Assembly (NCBI GenBank): GCA_025529335.1
Contig: JAMYHX010000141.1
Span: 1 to 64,000, forward strand
From: Rhizopus sp. PT2906
Lineage: Eukaryota; Mucoromycota; Mucoromycetes; Mucorales; Rhizopodaceae
Length of the DNA stretch: 64,000 nt
Reading direction: 5' to 3'
Below, piece by piece: positions 46,373 through 56,556 of this stretch. Position 1 is the first letter of the stretch; every line of letters begins with the position of its first letter. Both the position numbers and the translations under genes were made by a program. The notes under the pieces were generated by a model. It ran no database searches and was not told the origin of the DNA. It saw nothing but the letters and a program-made list of their open reading frames with translations.

Positions 46373-48343
46373 ATGACAGCTGTGCCTAATACTGCAGGAT
46401 CATGGCGATCATTAGAGACACCATTAAGCGGATCAATGTATAGCATTTTATTTTTTACTTTGTTACATATTGTGCATTCATATTAAAAAGTCATTAATAG
46501 CTTAGAAACACTAGATTCTTTTGGATTTGAAACCATGACACCTGTGCAGGCTGGTGCAATTCCTCTGTTTATGAAGAACAAGGATGTTGTGGTTGAAGCA
46601 GTGACAGGTTCTGGAAAAACATTGGCTTTTGTAATACCTATTTTGGAGAAGCTTTTGAGAAGAGAAGAACCATTAAAGAACTATGAAGTTGGAGCGATTA
46701 TTATTACGCCAACAAGAGAACTCGCACAACAGATCTTGTCTGTCATCGATCAGTTTGTTGATACTCATGAATGCAAAGATCAGATACATCCTGGGTTATT
46801 CATTGGCGGTACGACATCACTCGCTGAAGATATTTCTACTTTTAAGAATGATCATCCTCGCATCTTGATCGGCACACCTGGCCGACTTGAAGAACTCTTG
46901 ACAAAGACTGGACAATTGGTCAATGTCAAAGAATTAGAAGTGCTTGTCATGGACGAAGCAGATCGACTTTTGGATATGGGTTTTTCCAGACAGCTAAACA
47001 CAATCATAGCACAACTGCCTAAACAACGCCGTACTGGTCTCTTTTCAGCAACAATGACCGATGCTATCTCAGAACTAGTACGTGCTGGTCTCCGTAATCC
47101 TGTACGAATCGTAGTCAAGGTTGAGGATCTCTTGAACAAGGGCACAGTACAGCGTACACCGGCTACTTTAGAGATTGACTATTTAGTGTGTGATGCAGAT
47201 CAGAAACTACTACAGACAGTGCGCATATTAGAAACAGAGTTGAATCAAGCGGATGGCGCCCGAAAATTTATTGTGTACTTTGCCACTTGTGCGATGGTAG
47301 ACTATTTTTACAAGGTGCTCAGTCGCATGTCTTGTTTAAAGCCATTCTCTCTTCATTCTCTTCACGGTCAAATGGATACTAAACGACGAACCGTCACCTA
47401 TAGTTCTTTTATAGAATTATCACCAGCCATTCCTGCTGTTTTGTTATGTACGGATGTTGCTTCACGAGGCTTGGATATTTCGGATTTGGATTATGTCATT
47501 CAGGTTGATCCACCTCAGGATCCAAAGGCATTTTCACATAGATGTGGCCGTGCTGGTCGAGCAGGTAGAAGAGGTAAAGCGACTGTTTTACTGGTGAGAG
47601 GCCGAGAAGAACTGTATGTTGATTTTTTAAAATTACGAAAGATTCCCATTCAACGTCGAAGATATATATTGCCCAATGGCGAAACAGTGGATAATAGTAT
47701 CAAGGATGAGACACAGGCTGACGAGAAAGCGACATCAGTGCAGGTGCAGGATCCTTCTTTATCCAAATTCATTACAGACATCAGATCGATTGTCAAAACA
47801 GATCGAGATCTTCATGATCGTAGTATTAAAGCATTTGTATCATGGGCAAGGTCGTATTCAAAGCATGAGGCAAGCTATATCTTTCGAGTAAAAGATATCA
47901 ATCTGGGACAGTTAGCTATGGGCTTTGGATTATTGAAGCTACCCAAGATGCCCGAATTAAAACAGCAACAACAAAACTTGAATACATTCATAGAAGAACA
48001 AATAGACTGGAACTCCTACAAATATTCGGACAAAATGAGAGAGGCCAAGAGACAAAGAGAGATGGCTGAACAAAAAGAGAAGCCTCAAATACAATTAAAG
48101 AAAAAGAGTGTAGCTTGGTCTGAAAAGGTAGAGGCTAAGGAAAGAAAGTCAATACGTAAAGAAAAGAAGCAAAAGAAGAGAGAGTATTTGAAAAGAATGC
48201 AAGAAGAAGAGGAAGAGAAAAAGAAGAGGGCATTGGAAGACGATGAAGATGATTGGGAAGAGTTGGCAAAAGAAGAAAGATTGTTCAAGAAAGTGAAGAA
48301 GGGTCAACTGGATAGAAGCGCATTTGATGACATGTTTACATAA
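46373..48343 (+). CDS. SPB4: DEAD-box RNA helicase Spb4/DDX55
   Basis: Two exons: MTAVPNTAGSWRSLETPLSG joined across an intron (46451-46501 region) to SILETLDSFGFETMTPVQAG. Helicase motifs: Q motif (MTPVQAGAIP), I (AVTGSGKT), Ia (TPTRELA), Ib (TPGRLEE), II (VMDEADRLLDMGF), III (FSATM), IV-V (LLCTDVASRGLDI), VI (HRCGRAGRAGRRG). The C-terminal extension with FLKLRKIPIQ and SKHEASYIFRVKDINLGQLA is typical of Spb4/DDX55, and is followed by the Lys/Glu coiled tail. It acts in the nucleolus on 27S pre-rRNA during 60S subunit assembly. About 640 residues, intact. Convergent with PSMG3 with 10 bp between stops. Confidence 0.93.
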
Positions 48344-48353
48344 TAAACCTTTA

Positions 48354-48811
48354 TTACCAAACAGGATTTTTCATAATGGCATTGGTTATCTGTTCAAATA
48401 GATGTTTGCTGTCGTTCGTATCAACTGTCTTTAATGCGATACCTAATAAAAGCGGCCGTGTTTCATGAGGATTCATCGAAACAATCGCTTGAAGAATAGA
48501 AGTTGCATATAATATATACAAGTCACTCTGTGGACCCATAGAATCACCTATTAAAATTTTGGTTGTTGTAGGGAATGTGTCAAGAGTGCTTATTCTATGA
48601 GGAGCAGCATCGAGCGAAGTGTGAATCTGAATAATTATTAATGAGTAATCTATTTAATATCTTCTCTTACCAAGTGTCCTATCTTTCCATATTGCGTGAC
48701 AACAATGAAAATCTTGTCAGAGAAACCTTGAATGAGGATCTCAGTCTTTACATCATTTACATTGATTGCAACTTGCTTATTTATTATAGGAAATTCTTCT
48801 TTTTTCTCCAT
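48354..48811 (-). CDS. Proteasome assembly chaperone 3 (PSMG3/PAC3)-like
   Basis: Two exons. From ATG 48811, MEKKEEFPIINKQVAINVND and VKTEILIQGFSDKIFIVVTQ. YGKIGHL then splices onto IHTSLDAAPHRISTLDTFPT. The body continues TKILIGDSMGPQSDLYILYA and TSILQAIVSMNPHETRPLLL. Total about 135 residues, the size of PAC3. The pattern TK-x-LLGxD.P..+V.A..I...V....RPLLLGIALK is characteristic of PAC3 proteins, which dimerise with PAC4 to help build the 20S alpha ring. The start is 104 bp from the divergent small gene at 48915, implying a shared promoter. Only the second exon is visible as an ORF; the first was found by splicing. Confidence 0.8.
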
Positions 48812-48914
48812 ATCAAGAACAACCCATTACTTTGCCCGTCACAGTTGGATTGTTGAATTATCCCTGGGACTCCTTTTTTTTTTTTTTTCCTTCATATCTT
48901 TGTTGTTATTAACA

Positions 48915-49157
48915 ATGGTCAAAATCAGTAAAGCATTCGCGGCTTCCTTTGGTGCCTTAGCGGGTGGTGCTGCAGGGTTTTATTTATTAGAAATGTACAA
49001 GATTCAGTCAAAGGTACATAAAAAGAGAGAGAGAGAAAGAGAGCCTAAAGATTGAAGAATTAAATAGGAACAAAGATTAGCAATGTTGATAGAAAAGAAG
49101 AAAGAATATGAACAATTACAAAACAAGAACAACAATGTTATTGATTCTTCACAATAA
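48915..49157 (+). CDS. 62-residue membrane-anchored protein, likely mitochondrial
   Basis: Two exons: MVKISKAFAASFGALAGGAA then GFYLLEMYKIQSK; a 54-nt intron (49014-49067, donor gtacat, acceptor aaatag), then EQRLAMLIEKKKEYEQLQNK and a stop at 49157. A glycine/alanine-rich transmembrane helix near the N-terminus precedes a charged coiled-coil-like tail. This shape is common among small inner-membrane assembly factors (PET117/PET100-type), but I do not recognise a specific family. Its intron holds a (GA)n repeat. It shares a short divergent promoter with PSMG3. Confidence 0.6.
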
Positions 49158-49406
49158 GAATCAAGTCGCAATATTAATAAAGTACGATTACAGTCCTGTA
49201 AGAATATCCTAAAAAAAAAAAAGAATTTGTTGGACAGACAGCTTGTAAAACAGGTCAAGCTAGAATCTCTACGGTTGGATACGACCAATTCACTGGAGAG
49301 AGCATCAAATGTGTTTGAATCATCATTCTCAGCGCATTCTACTAGGATTCATATCCTTATCAATAAATGTCAATATACACTCATGTCCAGAAGTCACCGG
49401 TTGATT

Positions 49407-49760
49407 TCAAAAATTAATAAAATTAAAAGTAGTGATACTTTTCAAAGGATAATGTTCCAAAAGAAGAGGTGATATCTCTGACCAGGTTTTGCGAACAAAT
49501 GCTTCCAGCTGGTCAGTGTTTGCAAATGTACATCGTTTGCTGCAAAGTTCGTAAGCAATAAAAGCCCAGAGATGTTCAATGGGGTTGAGATCTGGGCTCT
49601 GTGCAGGCCAGAAATCAGAGCTCTTTATGTCACATTTCTTCCTCTTATACCAGGTTGCATATCCACCAGTATGACAAGGAGCACTGTCCTCTTGGAAGAG
49701 AAACCCCTTACCAGTATCCTTGTGCAATTTCTCATACCAGGGAAGAAAGTGTTCTGCCAA
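49407..49760 (-). mobile_element. Tc1/mariner transposase C-terminal fragment
   Basis: An open frame reading AEHFLPWYEKLHKDTGKGFL, FQEDSAPCHTGGYATWYK, then FWPAQSPDLNPIEHLWAFI, the second Asp and Glu motifs of a Tc1/mariner DDE transposase. Thirty-six residues separate the D of QED from the E of PIEHLW. The N-terminal HTH domain and the first catalytic Asp are absent upstream (49770-49990 is AT-rich non-coding), so this is a truncated copy. No terminal inverted repeats were established. It lies on the same strand as the Crypton/Ndc10-like remnant just upstream. Confidence 0.85.
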
Positions 49761-49994
49761 ACAGTCGACATAATTCGGTTTCGTACGAAAATGTACATTT
49801 GCTCAATATTTTGTGTTATATATTATTATTCTATGCCTGTATTTTATTATATAAACATTACAGATAATACATATTATAAAAGCTTTCTTTTAATATTTGA
49901 TTTTTATCACAAAAAGTGATGTTAATTATTGTTGCTGTTGCTAGATTCTTTAATTACTGAACTTATCAAAGGAGGCATCTATTCAAATTTGATG

Positions 49995-50976
49995 GTTGAA
50001 ATCAACATATTCTGGTATTCCTTGAATTTTCTAGTACAAGCGAAAACAGATCAACAAGCTGCATTCCAAGTGCTGCTTGGCTACGACAAAGCATGGCATG
50101 ACTGATCAAAAAGCAGAGTCTGTCTCTGCAGCCAAGATGGTCATTCTTCTCAGTCAAGAAATAGTCACTGACTTTTTTCAACTCTTGTTTGGCGTAGTCG
50201 TCATTCAATGTATTTTTTCCTCGATCTTCAAAATTTTGCCTCTTACTCTTGACCTTTTCTTTTTCGAGAGTATCCAGAAAGTCTTAACGGAGGGTCCTCA
50301 TGCAGGGCCATGGGGGTTTAAGCCAAGTACCTTTTGTTTGCTGTACATTCTACAATAGCTTTGACATAGGCGAGGACTGAGTCTCTGCCTAGAGCAATAG
50401 GGGTACCATCTGTATTTCTTCTAAGCTTTCGGCCTCGCTTCATGACATATTCTGCAAGGAAATAGCTAAGCTTTTGGTTAGTGACGATCTCTCCATCACC
50501 AAATCTTTGTCCAAGACACCATTTCTATTTTTAAACAATATAGTTAGATTTTCAAACCTTTTTTTTATTATTATTTTCTAGAATTATCTTCCACTCTTCT
50601 TGCTTGGCTGAATATGCCTTAGTAGTGTTCACAGGCCGGTGAGTCATATTTTGAGCAATGATCATTTGGTTACTATAGTACATACCTACAGAAAATCAAA
50701 ACACTATTAACATCTACCGCTATTACTATCTATTGGTAGTAAGACAACTACTTGATCAACATTCTTCTTTGTTCATCTAGCCTAAAAAATGCACGATTTA
50801 TGATTAGGATTATTCTTTATGTTCATATCGGATATGATATTCAAGGAAGCTAACAAGGATTTCTTGCATTCCGTGTATTCTTCACGTCCCAATTGTTTTG
50901 CATAAGCTAAAGCGGCAAATCGAGTATCATCTTGAAAGTTTTGAAGAATATAATTACTATTTGTCAAGTTTGTCAT
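49995..50976 (-). pseudogene. Crypton/Ndc10-like recombinase gene remnant
   Basis: Minus-strand segments in order: the small ORF MTNLTNSNYILQNFQDDTRF and LGREEYTECKKSLLASLNII; then, past an AT-rich interruption, MTHRPVNTTKAYSAKQEEW; RFGDGEIVTNQKLSYFLAEY; KGTWLKPPWPCM and a stop; DTLEKEKVKSKRQNFEDRGK, NTLNDDYAKQELKKVSDYFL, and LGCRDRLCFLISHAMLCRSQ. The 'NTTKAYxxKQxEW ... Dxxx(L/V)T..KL..FL' start and 'DYFLxxxxxx..RDRLxFLxxHxMxxRS..xxxxxLxDLF' core match the Ndc10-like/Crypton tyrosine-recombinase proteins common in Mucorales genomes. Stops and frame shifts, and loss of the C-terminal catalytic part, mark it as dead. Exact ends are uncertain. Confidence 0.65.
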
Positions 50977-51512
50977 TTTGTAGATAGTTTGACAATTGAT
51001 CGAGTTGTAAATTGAAAAGGGCTGATTATATTTTTACTATGTATGGAATATACTTCCTATAGTATAGGCATTTTACCTTCTTTGCTTCCCTTTTCTTTGT
51101 TTATTTCTTTATTCGATAATTAGAAAAAGTAAGCTTTTAATATATTTTATTCTTTTATATATATGTATTAATCAAAATAAAGCTATCAATATTGTCTTGA
51201 AAACTAATAGAATAGTTAATTCTAAATCAAGTTGTCCCTCGCCAAGATATACTGTACATCTTTCAAAGTCTTTTTATCTTTTCAAATTATGAATAATAAA
51301 GTCATTGTGTATGTATATCTTTTACTGATTCATACTTTTTACTGCTATGAAATATACAGCATGAGTGCACAATGATAGTATCATTTGCAATGACCTCTTA
51401 TGCTTTAGTGAGGGCTTTTTTTTTGAACAGGGAATAGTGTGACGATTTTTCTTGATAGTAAATTAGACAATAATGGCAGTAACAAAGATATTTCAAGTTC
51501 TTTCTCCTTTCA
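50977..51512. other. AT-rich spacer, no gene
   Basis: Extremely AT-rich. A short ORF from an ATG at 51290 has no coding character. It ends in the leader of the PPR gene. Confidence 0.45.
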
Positions 51513-53724
51513 ATGTATTGCCTTAGACGCACCTACTTTAGATTTCACTTTAATAAAGCTATAAGATATTCATCAAGCAGGTAAAACCACCTCTTTCTTG
51601 TATAATGAAATAAATTAACAAGATCTATTTAGATCTGGACTTGATGAGAGAACGAAGAAAGTTATGGAAGAGATCAAACAGATAGAATATCAGCTACAGT
51701 CAAGATCGAAGCAGGTTCATATTTATAGAATAAATAAAACAAAGGATTACTGTCCTAATGTCAATAGACTGGTAGTTTACCTGAAAAAGTAAGCAACGAA
51801 GAGATCGAAACCATTTACAAGGAACTTTCTGCACCCACCCCTTCAAGACCAAAGATTACTTCTAATTATTTGGAACAATTACAATTGAAATTTTTAGATA
51901 CTCGTAAAGAACAGCTTGGGGAGAACATGAAAAGACAATTACCGTCAAGTGAGAAAGTGGCTGACACAAAGCTGACATCGACTGAAGAAAAGTCTTCAAT
52001 GCAAGATTACACAGTTCAAGATTTTGAAAGTTTAATTTATGCAAACGCAATAACCAAAAGACCTAAAGAAGCAGAAAAAGCATTTGATTTGATGCAGAAA
52101 TACAATATATCACCAAGTACTCGAGCCGTGAACCATTTGATTGACGCTTATGCCAATGTGAACGATTTGTCTCAAGCCATATCAGCATTCAAACGACTAC
52201 GAGAATACAATTTGAAGCCTGATATTTACACTTACAGCTCCATCATAAAAGCATTCGTTGCTAGCAAAAGGATAGATGACGCACTAGTCATTTTTGAAAG
52301 AATGAAAAATAGCTCCATCATTCCATCTCAGGTAATCATACTGCCCAAATATATATATATAAGCAATAATAGCCTAATCGATCAAATAGCCTATATTCGC
52401 CAACATCATCAGTGGATGCTTAAAAGCTAATAAACTAGAGAAGGCATGGGAAGTGTTTGATACAATGAGACTCTCTTATCATCAACCCGACGAAGTTTCA
52501 TATACTTTAATGCTACATGCTTGTGCAAAGGTAGGCTTAATTTCTTTTTTAATTAGTTGTATACTTAGATTTATTTGCTAGAGAGGAGAAGTGGAAAAAG
52601 CTTTGAATCTGTTTGAGGATATGGTCAACTATCAATTGTATCCTACTGATGTCACCTTTAATGTTCTTATTAATGCATGTGCAAAGCGTCCTGATTATTA
52701 CCATGAAGCATTTAGCTTATTAAATCAGATGGAAGAGCACTATGGATTCCAGCCTGATAGAATTACATATAATACATTACTTACTGCCTGTTCAAGAAAA
52801 AAAGATTTGTCTCAGGCTCGAGACATATTGAATGTTATGTGGAATGATATGAAGGAAAAGGGCGCAGATAGTCTATTGGCACCTGATGAGCAAACTTTTA
52901 CTAATTTACTCTGGTGCTATGCAAGTTATCAACCAACAAGAAGTACTAACAAGATATCAGAAGCAACAAGTTCTTCAACAGCATTGACAACTACTGAATG
53001 TTTAATATCTACCGAAATACCTCGAAAGAGATCTGATGTCGCCAAAGAGGCCAGGTGGCTCTTCAAGCTTGCTGTCTCTCACAATATCCAGGTCACAACT
53101 GCCTTGTTGAATGCTTATTTAACCGTACATATCTCACAGAAGCAGCCAACTGAAGCTGTGAATATTTATACCAAGATGTTTGATAAATTTGCAGTAAAGA
53201 AAGATGGGTTCACATTTAGTCAAATGTTGGAATATTGTTATAAACAAAAGGATGACGTTCTTGCTTGGAAAGTATGGGAGGATTATCAGACCTTTTTGGA
53301 ATCTAAGAATCAAGAATTTGATATTAAAGAAAATGTAGAAGAGAGCATTATGGAAAAAAAGGCCAGACAAACTAGAAAAGAAGCTGCTGCTATACGAGAA
53401 GGTTGGGCAGATCAGCAACAACGAGAGTTATGTGTTACTATGGCAAATACTCTTGCGAGGTAAAGTCACTATAAAAAAAGATATCAAGAAATAAGAATTG
53501 ATATGTGTTTAATTAGGGTAAATGATTTGAAGAACGCTCTAGGCATTATTGCTACAGAACTACGAAGATGCTCAAACTTGGGTGCTCCTAGTCTAAGTGA
53601 ACTAATGCCTGTTTATAACAAATGTATTCAATTAGAAGATGAAGAAGCTAGACAAACACTGATACGTCTTTGCCCCAAGAACAAGGCATTTAAAAATTCG
53701 AAATTCAAGCGTGTATATACTTGA
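51513..53724 (+). CDS. Mitochondrial pentatricopeptide-repeat (PPR) protein
   Basis: About six exons. The first, short exon (ATG 51513) gives MYCLRRTYFRFHFNKAIRYS, an Arg-rich, acid-free mitochondrial targeting peptide, and splices in frame to SGLDERTKKVMEEIKQIEYQ. PPR motifs follow, for example RPKEAEKAFDLMQKYNISPS, DIYTYSSIIKAFVASKRIDD, FANIISGCLKANKLEKAWEV, EVEKALNLFEDMVNYQLYPT, and DRITYNTLLTACSRKKDLSQ. The C-terminus adds a coiled segment and the last exon (VNDLKNALGIIATELRRCSN). PPR proteins bind organellar RNA and direct its processing or translation. The specific orthologue was not identified. About 640 residues. Confidence 0.85.
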
Positions 53725-54276
53725 TTGATTATGTAGAAAATAAAACACCCAATTTTGTCAATAGAGCATCTCACACAAAATTGTAATAAGGATAATGCGA
53801 CACTTATGCAGCATTTAAAAAAACAAAGATGTACATCACAAAAAATAGAAACCAGTCTTGTTTTTGCTTCCCCCTCCCCCTAAAGACTTGCTGATGAATG
53901 CTGCTTTACGGCAAATTTACGTTATTTTCTCCTAAATAAGAATTTTCACTATCGAGAAGGCGCTTCTCATCTTCTTCTTCATTTTAGAGCTTCACGCAGT
54001 GCTAAGCGAAAGCAATTGATATAGAAAAAATGAGCGACTCCATGTTCAATATATGCTGAGACATGTCTCCGTATTGTTCAAGTTTTATAGTATCAAATCG
54101 GCCCCCTTTTAATTTTCACAACCAAACCACCGAAATGCTTGGTTTGAATCTGAGCGCCGAATAGATTAAGTGACTGTCTGATGTATAATTCATGTGAATT
54201 TCTACTTTGTAAGCAAGTATATTGGTATTCCCCACACTTTTTCTTCCTTTACACATTACAAACAAAACAACTCACA
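53725..54276. other. Intergenic upstream of PEX14
   Basis: About 550 bp. No gene or tRNA was recognised. A box-C-like TGATGAA occurs near 53893, but no matching box D, stem or conserved guide was found. Confidence 0.4.
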
Positions 54277-55389
54277 ATGCGTGAAGACCTCATTTCATCA
54301 GCTATTTCATTCTTATCTGATCCCAAGGTTCAATCTGCTCCTTTAGCAAAAAAGGTCTCTTTTTTGGAATCAAAAGGAATGACCTCTGAAGAGATTGAGG
54401 AAGCTATGGCTAGAGTTAACGGAAAGAGCGCCGCTGTTACGACTACGACAACCACTGTAGGTAATCCACAACCAGGAGCAGTCATGTATCCAGCAGCAGT
54501 GCCACCACCCGTCCCCACTAGACCTGCTTACGATTGGAGAGATATCTTTATTGCTGCTGTGTTAGCAGGTGGTGTTGGTTACGGTGTATGGACATTAGCA
54601 AAGGTAAAGTACCGTGAGACAGACGTGTAAAGAAGAAAAGAGCTAAGATTCTTTGTTCATTTAGCGCTTGTTTGGTCCTTGGTTTCAAGTCCCAACACAA
54701 AAGGAGCTGGAAGAGGATAAAGAAAAATTAGATGCTCAGTTTCAAGCAGGTAAGACGATGCAAATATAAGCATTACCATTGGTCTAATGGTTATTCTCTG
54801 TTTAAAGTGGAGGATTCCTTGAAAGAGATTAAAGATCAAACAAACACTGCGCTTACAACTGTGGCTTCACAGTCTAAAAAGGTGGATGAATCGCTCGCTA
54901 GTCTCGAGACTGTGCTTAAGGATTTAGAAGAATCTGATGCAAAGAGAGATGAAGACTTTAAGAATGTAAAGAATGATATAGAGTCCTTAAAGGAGCTTGT
55001 GCCTAAGGTAACAGTGAAGCAGGTCAATAAAAAGATAAAATCTAATGGGATTTTCTGGTTTCATTTAGGCATTGGAACGTAATAAAGAAGCACAAAATGC
55101 AGTTTTGGTAGACCTTCAAAGTGAAATGAAATCGTTAAAATCACTTTTACTCAATCGCCGCACAACCCCTAACTCGCTTGAGCCGGCATCAAGTGCACCC
55201 ACCTCTCCTGCTACAGATGGACTATCCTCTCGTCTTTCTGCTACATTAAATGCCGGTGGTTCTCGTGTTGGTATTCCTGCCTGGCAAATGGCTGCTACCC
55301 AGGCCTCCTCTTCTTCAAGTAGTAACAATACCCCATCCAGTAGCAATGCTGAGGCCGCTTCTTCAGCCAATGACGGTGAAAAGAAATAA
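54277..55389 (+). CDS. PEX14: Peroxin 14 (peroxisomal import docking protein)
   Basis: Four exons. The N-terminal Pex14 domain reads MREDLISSAISFLSDPKVQS, KKVSFLESKGMTSEEIEEAM, with the conserved RE-x-LI-x-x-A-x-x-FL start and F-LxxKG turn that bind Pex5 W-x3-F/Y motifs. A PxxP-type linker (AVPPPVPTRPAY) precedes a transmembrane segment (WRDIFIAAVLAGGVGYGVWT). RLFGPWFQVPTQKELEEDKE and a coiled coil (SKKVDESLASLETVLKDLEE) follow, then a Ser-rich tail. It docks cargo-loaded Pex5 at the peroxisome membrane. The PTS1-bearing alcohol oxidase at 20113 would depend on it. About 310 residues, intact. Confidence 0.92.
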
Positions 55390-55488
55390 AATCTGTCTTT
55401 TAAAATTTCAGGGGAAGTTTTTGTGTCTGTGTGCAAGTGTGGCTGAGATGTCAGTTTGTTTTTTCTATAATTTTCCTTTATAAAGATC

Positions 55489-56276
55489 ATGGTCAGGTAA
55501 AGAATGGATCTGATCAAGTAACCAAGCAAAGAGACTTAACTTGAATATCAATAGCTTTCAGTGTGATGGTTGTGGCGATGTTGTAAAAAAGCCTAAATTG
55601 CCTTCTCATCGTTGTCGCTCAACATTTTCTTGCATCGATTGCTCTGTTACTTTCCAAGGCCGTGCTTGGGAAACACATACCTCATGTATTACTGAAGCCC
55701 AAAAGTTCCAAAAACACATTTACCAAAACAAGGTAACCCCCTTTCATTTATATATATGTGGTCATTTTATTTATATTATTTGCAGACCCAAGGTAACGGT
55801 CAAAACAATCAAAAGAGCAATAAAAAAGCCGACAAGAATCAAAATGACAACAGTGCCAATGATAAGAAAGAAGATAAGCCTGTTTCACTCATTGATCAAT
55901 TGAAAAAGAGAAAGAATGAGGATGAAGCTAAAGAAAGCGAATCCAAGAAGCAAAAGACTGAGGAAAAGAAGAAAGATAAGAAAAAGAAGGATAACTCGAT
56001 GGATTGGAATTCAATTGAACTGGATAAAGACGTATCAACGAATCTAAAGCTCGCATTGAAGCATGTACTGAAGGATGGGGTGAGTATGCATGATTGAACA
56101 TCATGAAAATGACTGACTAATTTATTATGTAGCCAATTAGCTTACGTGATGCCAAAAAGAAAGCGATAAACTTAATTGAAAAGCACCCCAAGTACAAAAA
56201 GGACAAAGATTTGAAAAAAGCCTTTGATAAAGTGGTCAAAATTACCCTTGTAGACGATACTGTTACATTTTTGTAA
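55489..56276 (+). CDS. LYAR-type zinc-finger nucleolar protein
   Basis: Four exons. A tiny first exon (ATG 55489, M-V-S split) splices to FQCDGCGDVVKKPKLPSHRC. FSCIDCSVTF and WETHTSCITEAQKFQKHIYQ follow, the LYAR-type C2HC finger. A Lys/Glu/Asp-rich linker follows (DKKEDKPVSLIDQLKKRK; KKKDKKKKDNSMDWNSIEL). The C-terminal module is LKLALKHVLKDG|PISLRDAKKKAINLIEK, then FDKVVKITLVDDTVTFL. LYAR proteins are nucleolar and linked to rRNA transcription/ribosome biogenesis. MVSFQC is the usual start of the family, which supports the first exon. Confidence 0.85.
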
Positions 56277-56556
56277 AAAAAAAAAAAGAAAGCCTTGAAA
56301 AAGTGAATAAATCATGACTACATTGTATAAAACAGAGTGTAAAACACTATTAGACAATAAAGGGTAAAGAACAACCTATCGGGTTATTTTAGATGATTGT
56401 TGTGTCGGTTGTAAAGACCAAAATGCGAAACGAGCTAAACAAGCTAAACAATTCTCCGCGTCTCTCTTTTCATTATATAATGCTTGATCTTTCTCGCCTG
56501 TTAATTTTCCTACTTCTTTTCTATTCTTCGCTCTACATAAAGTACAAGGAAATATA

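Noticed and set aside
46304..46486. N-terminal extension of Spb4 from 46304
   Set aside because: The in-frame extension is hydrophobic leader sequence. MTAVPNTAGSW at 46373 fits the family start.
49572..49919. Plus-strand frame across the transposase
   Set aside because: It is antisense to the clearly recognised DDE motif frame.
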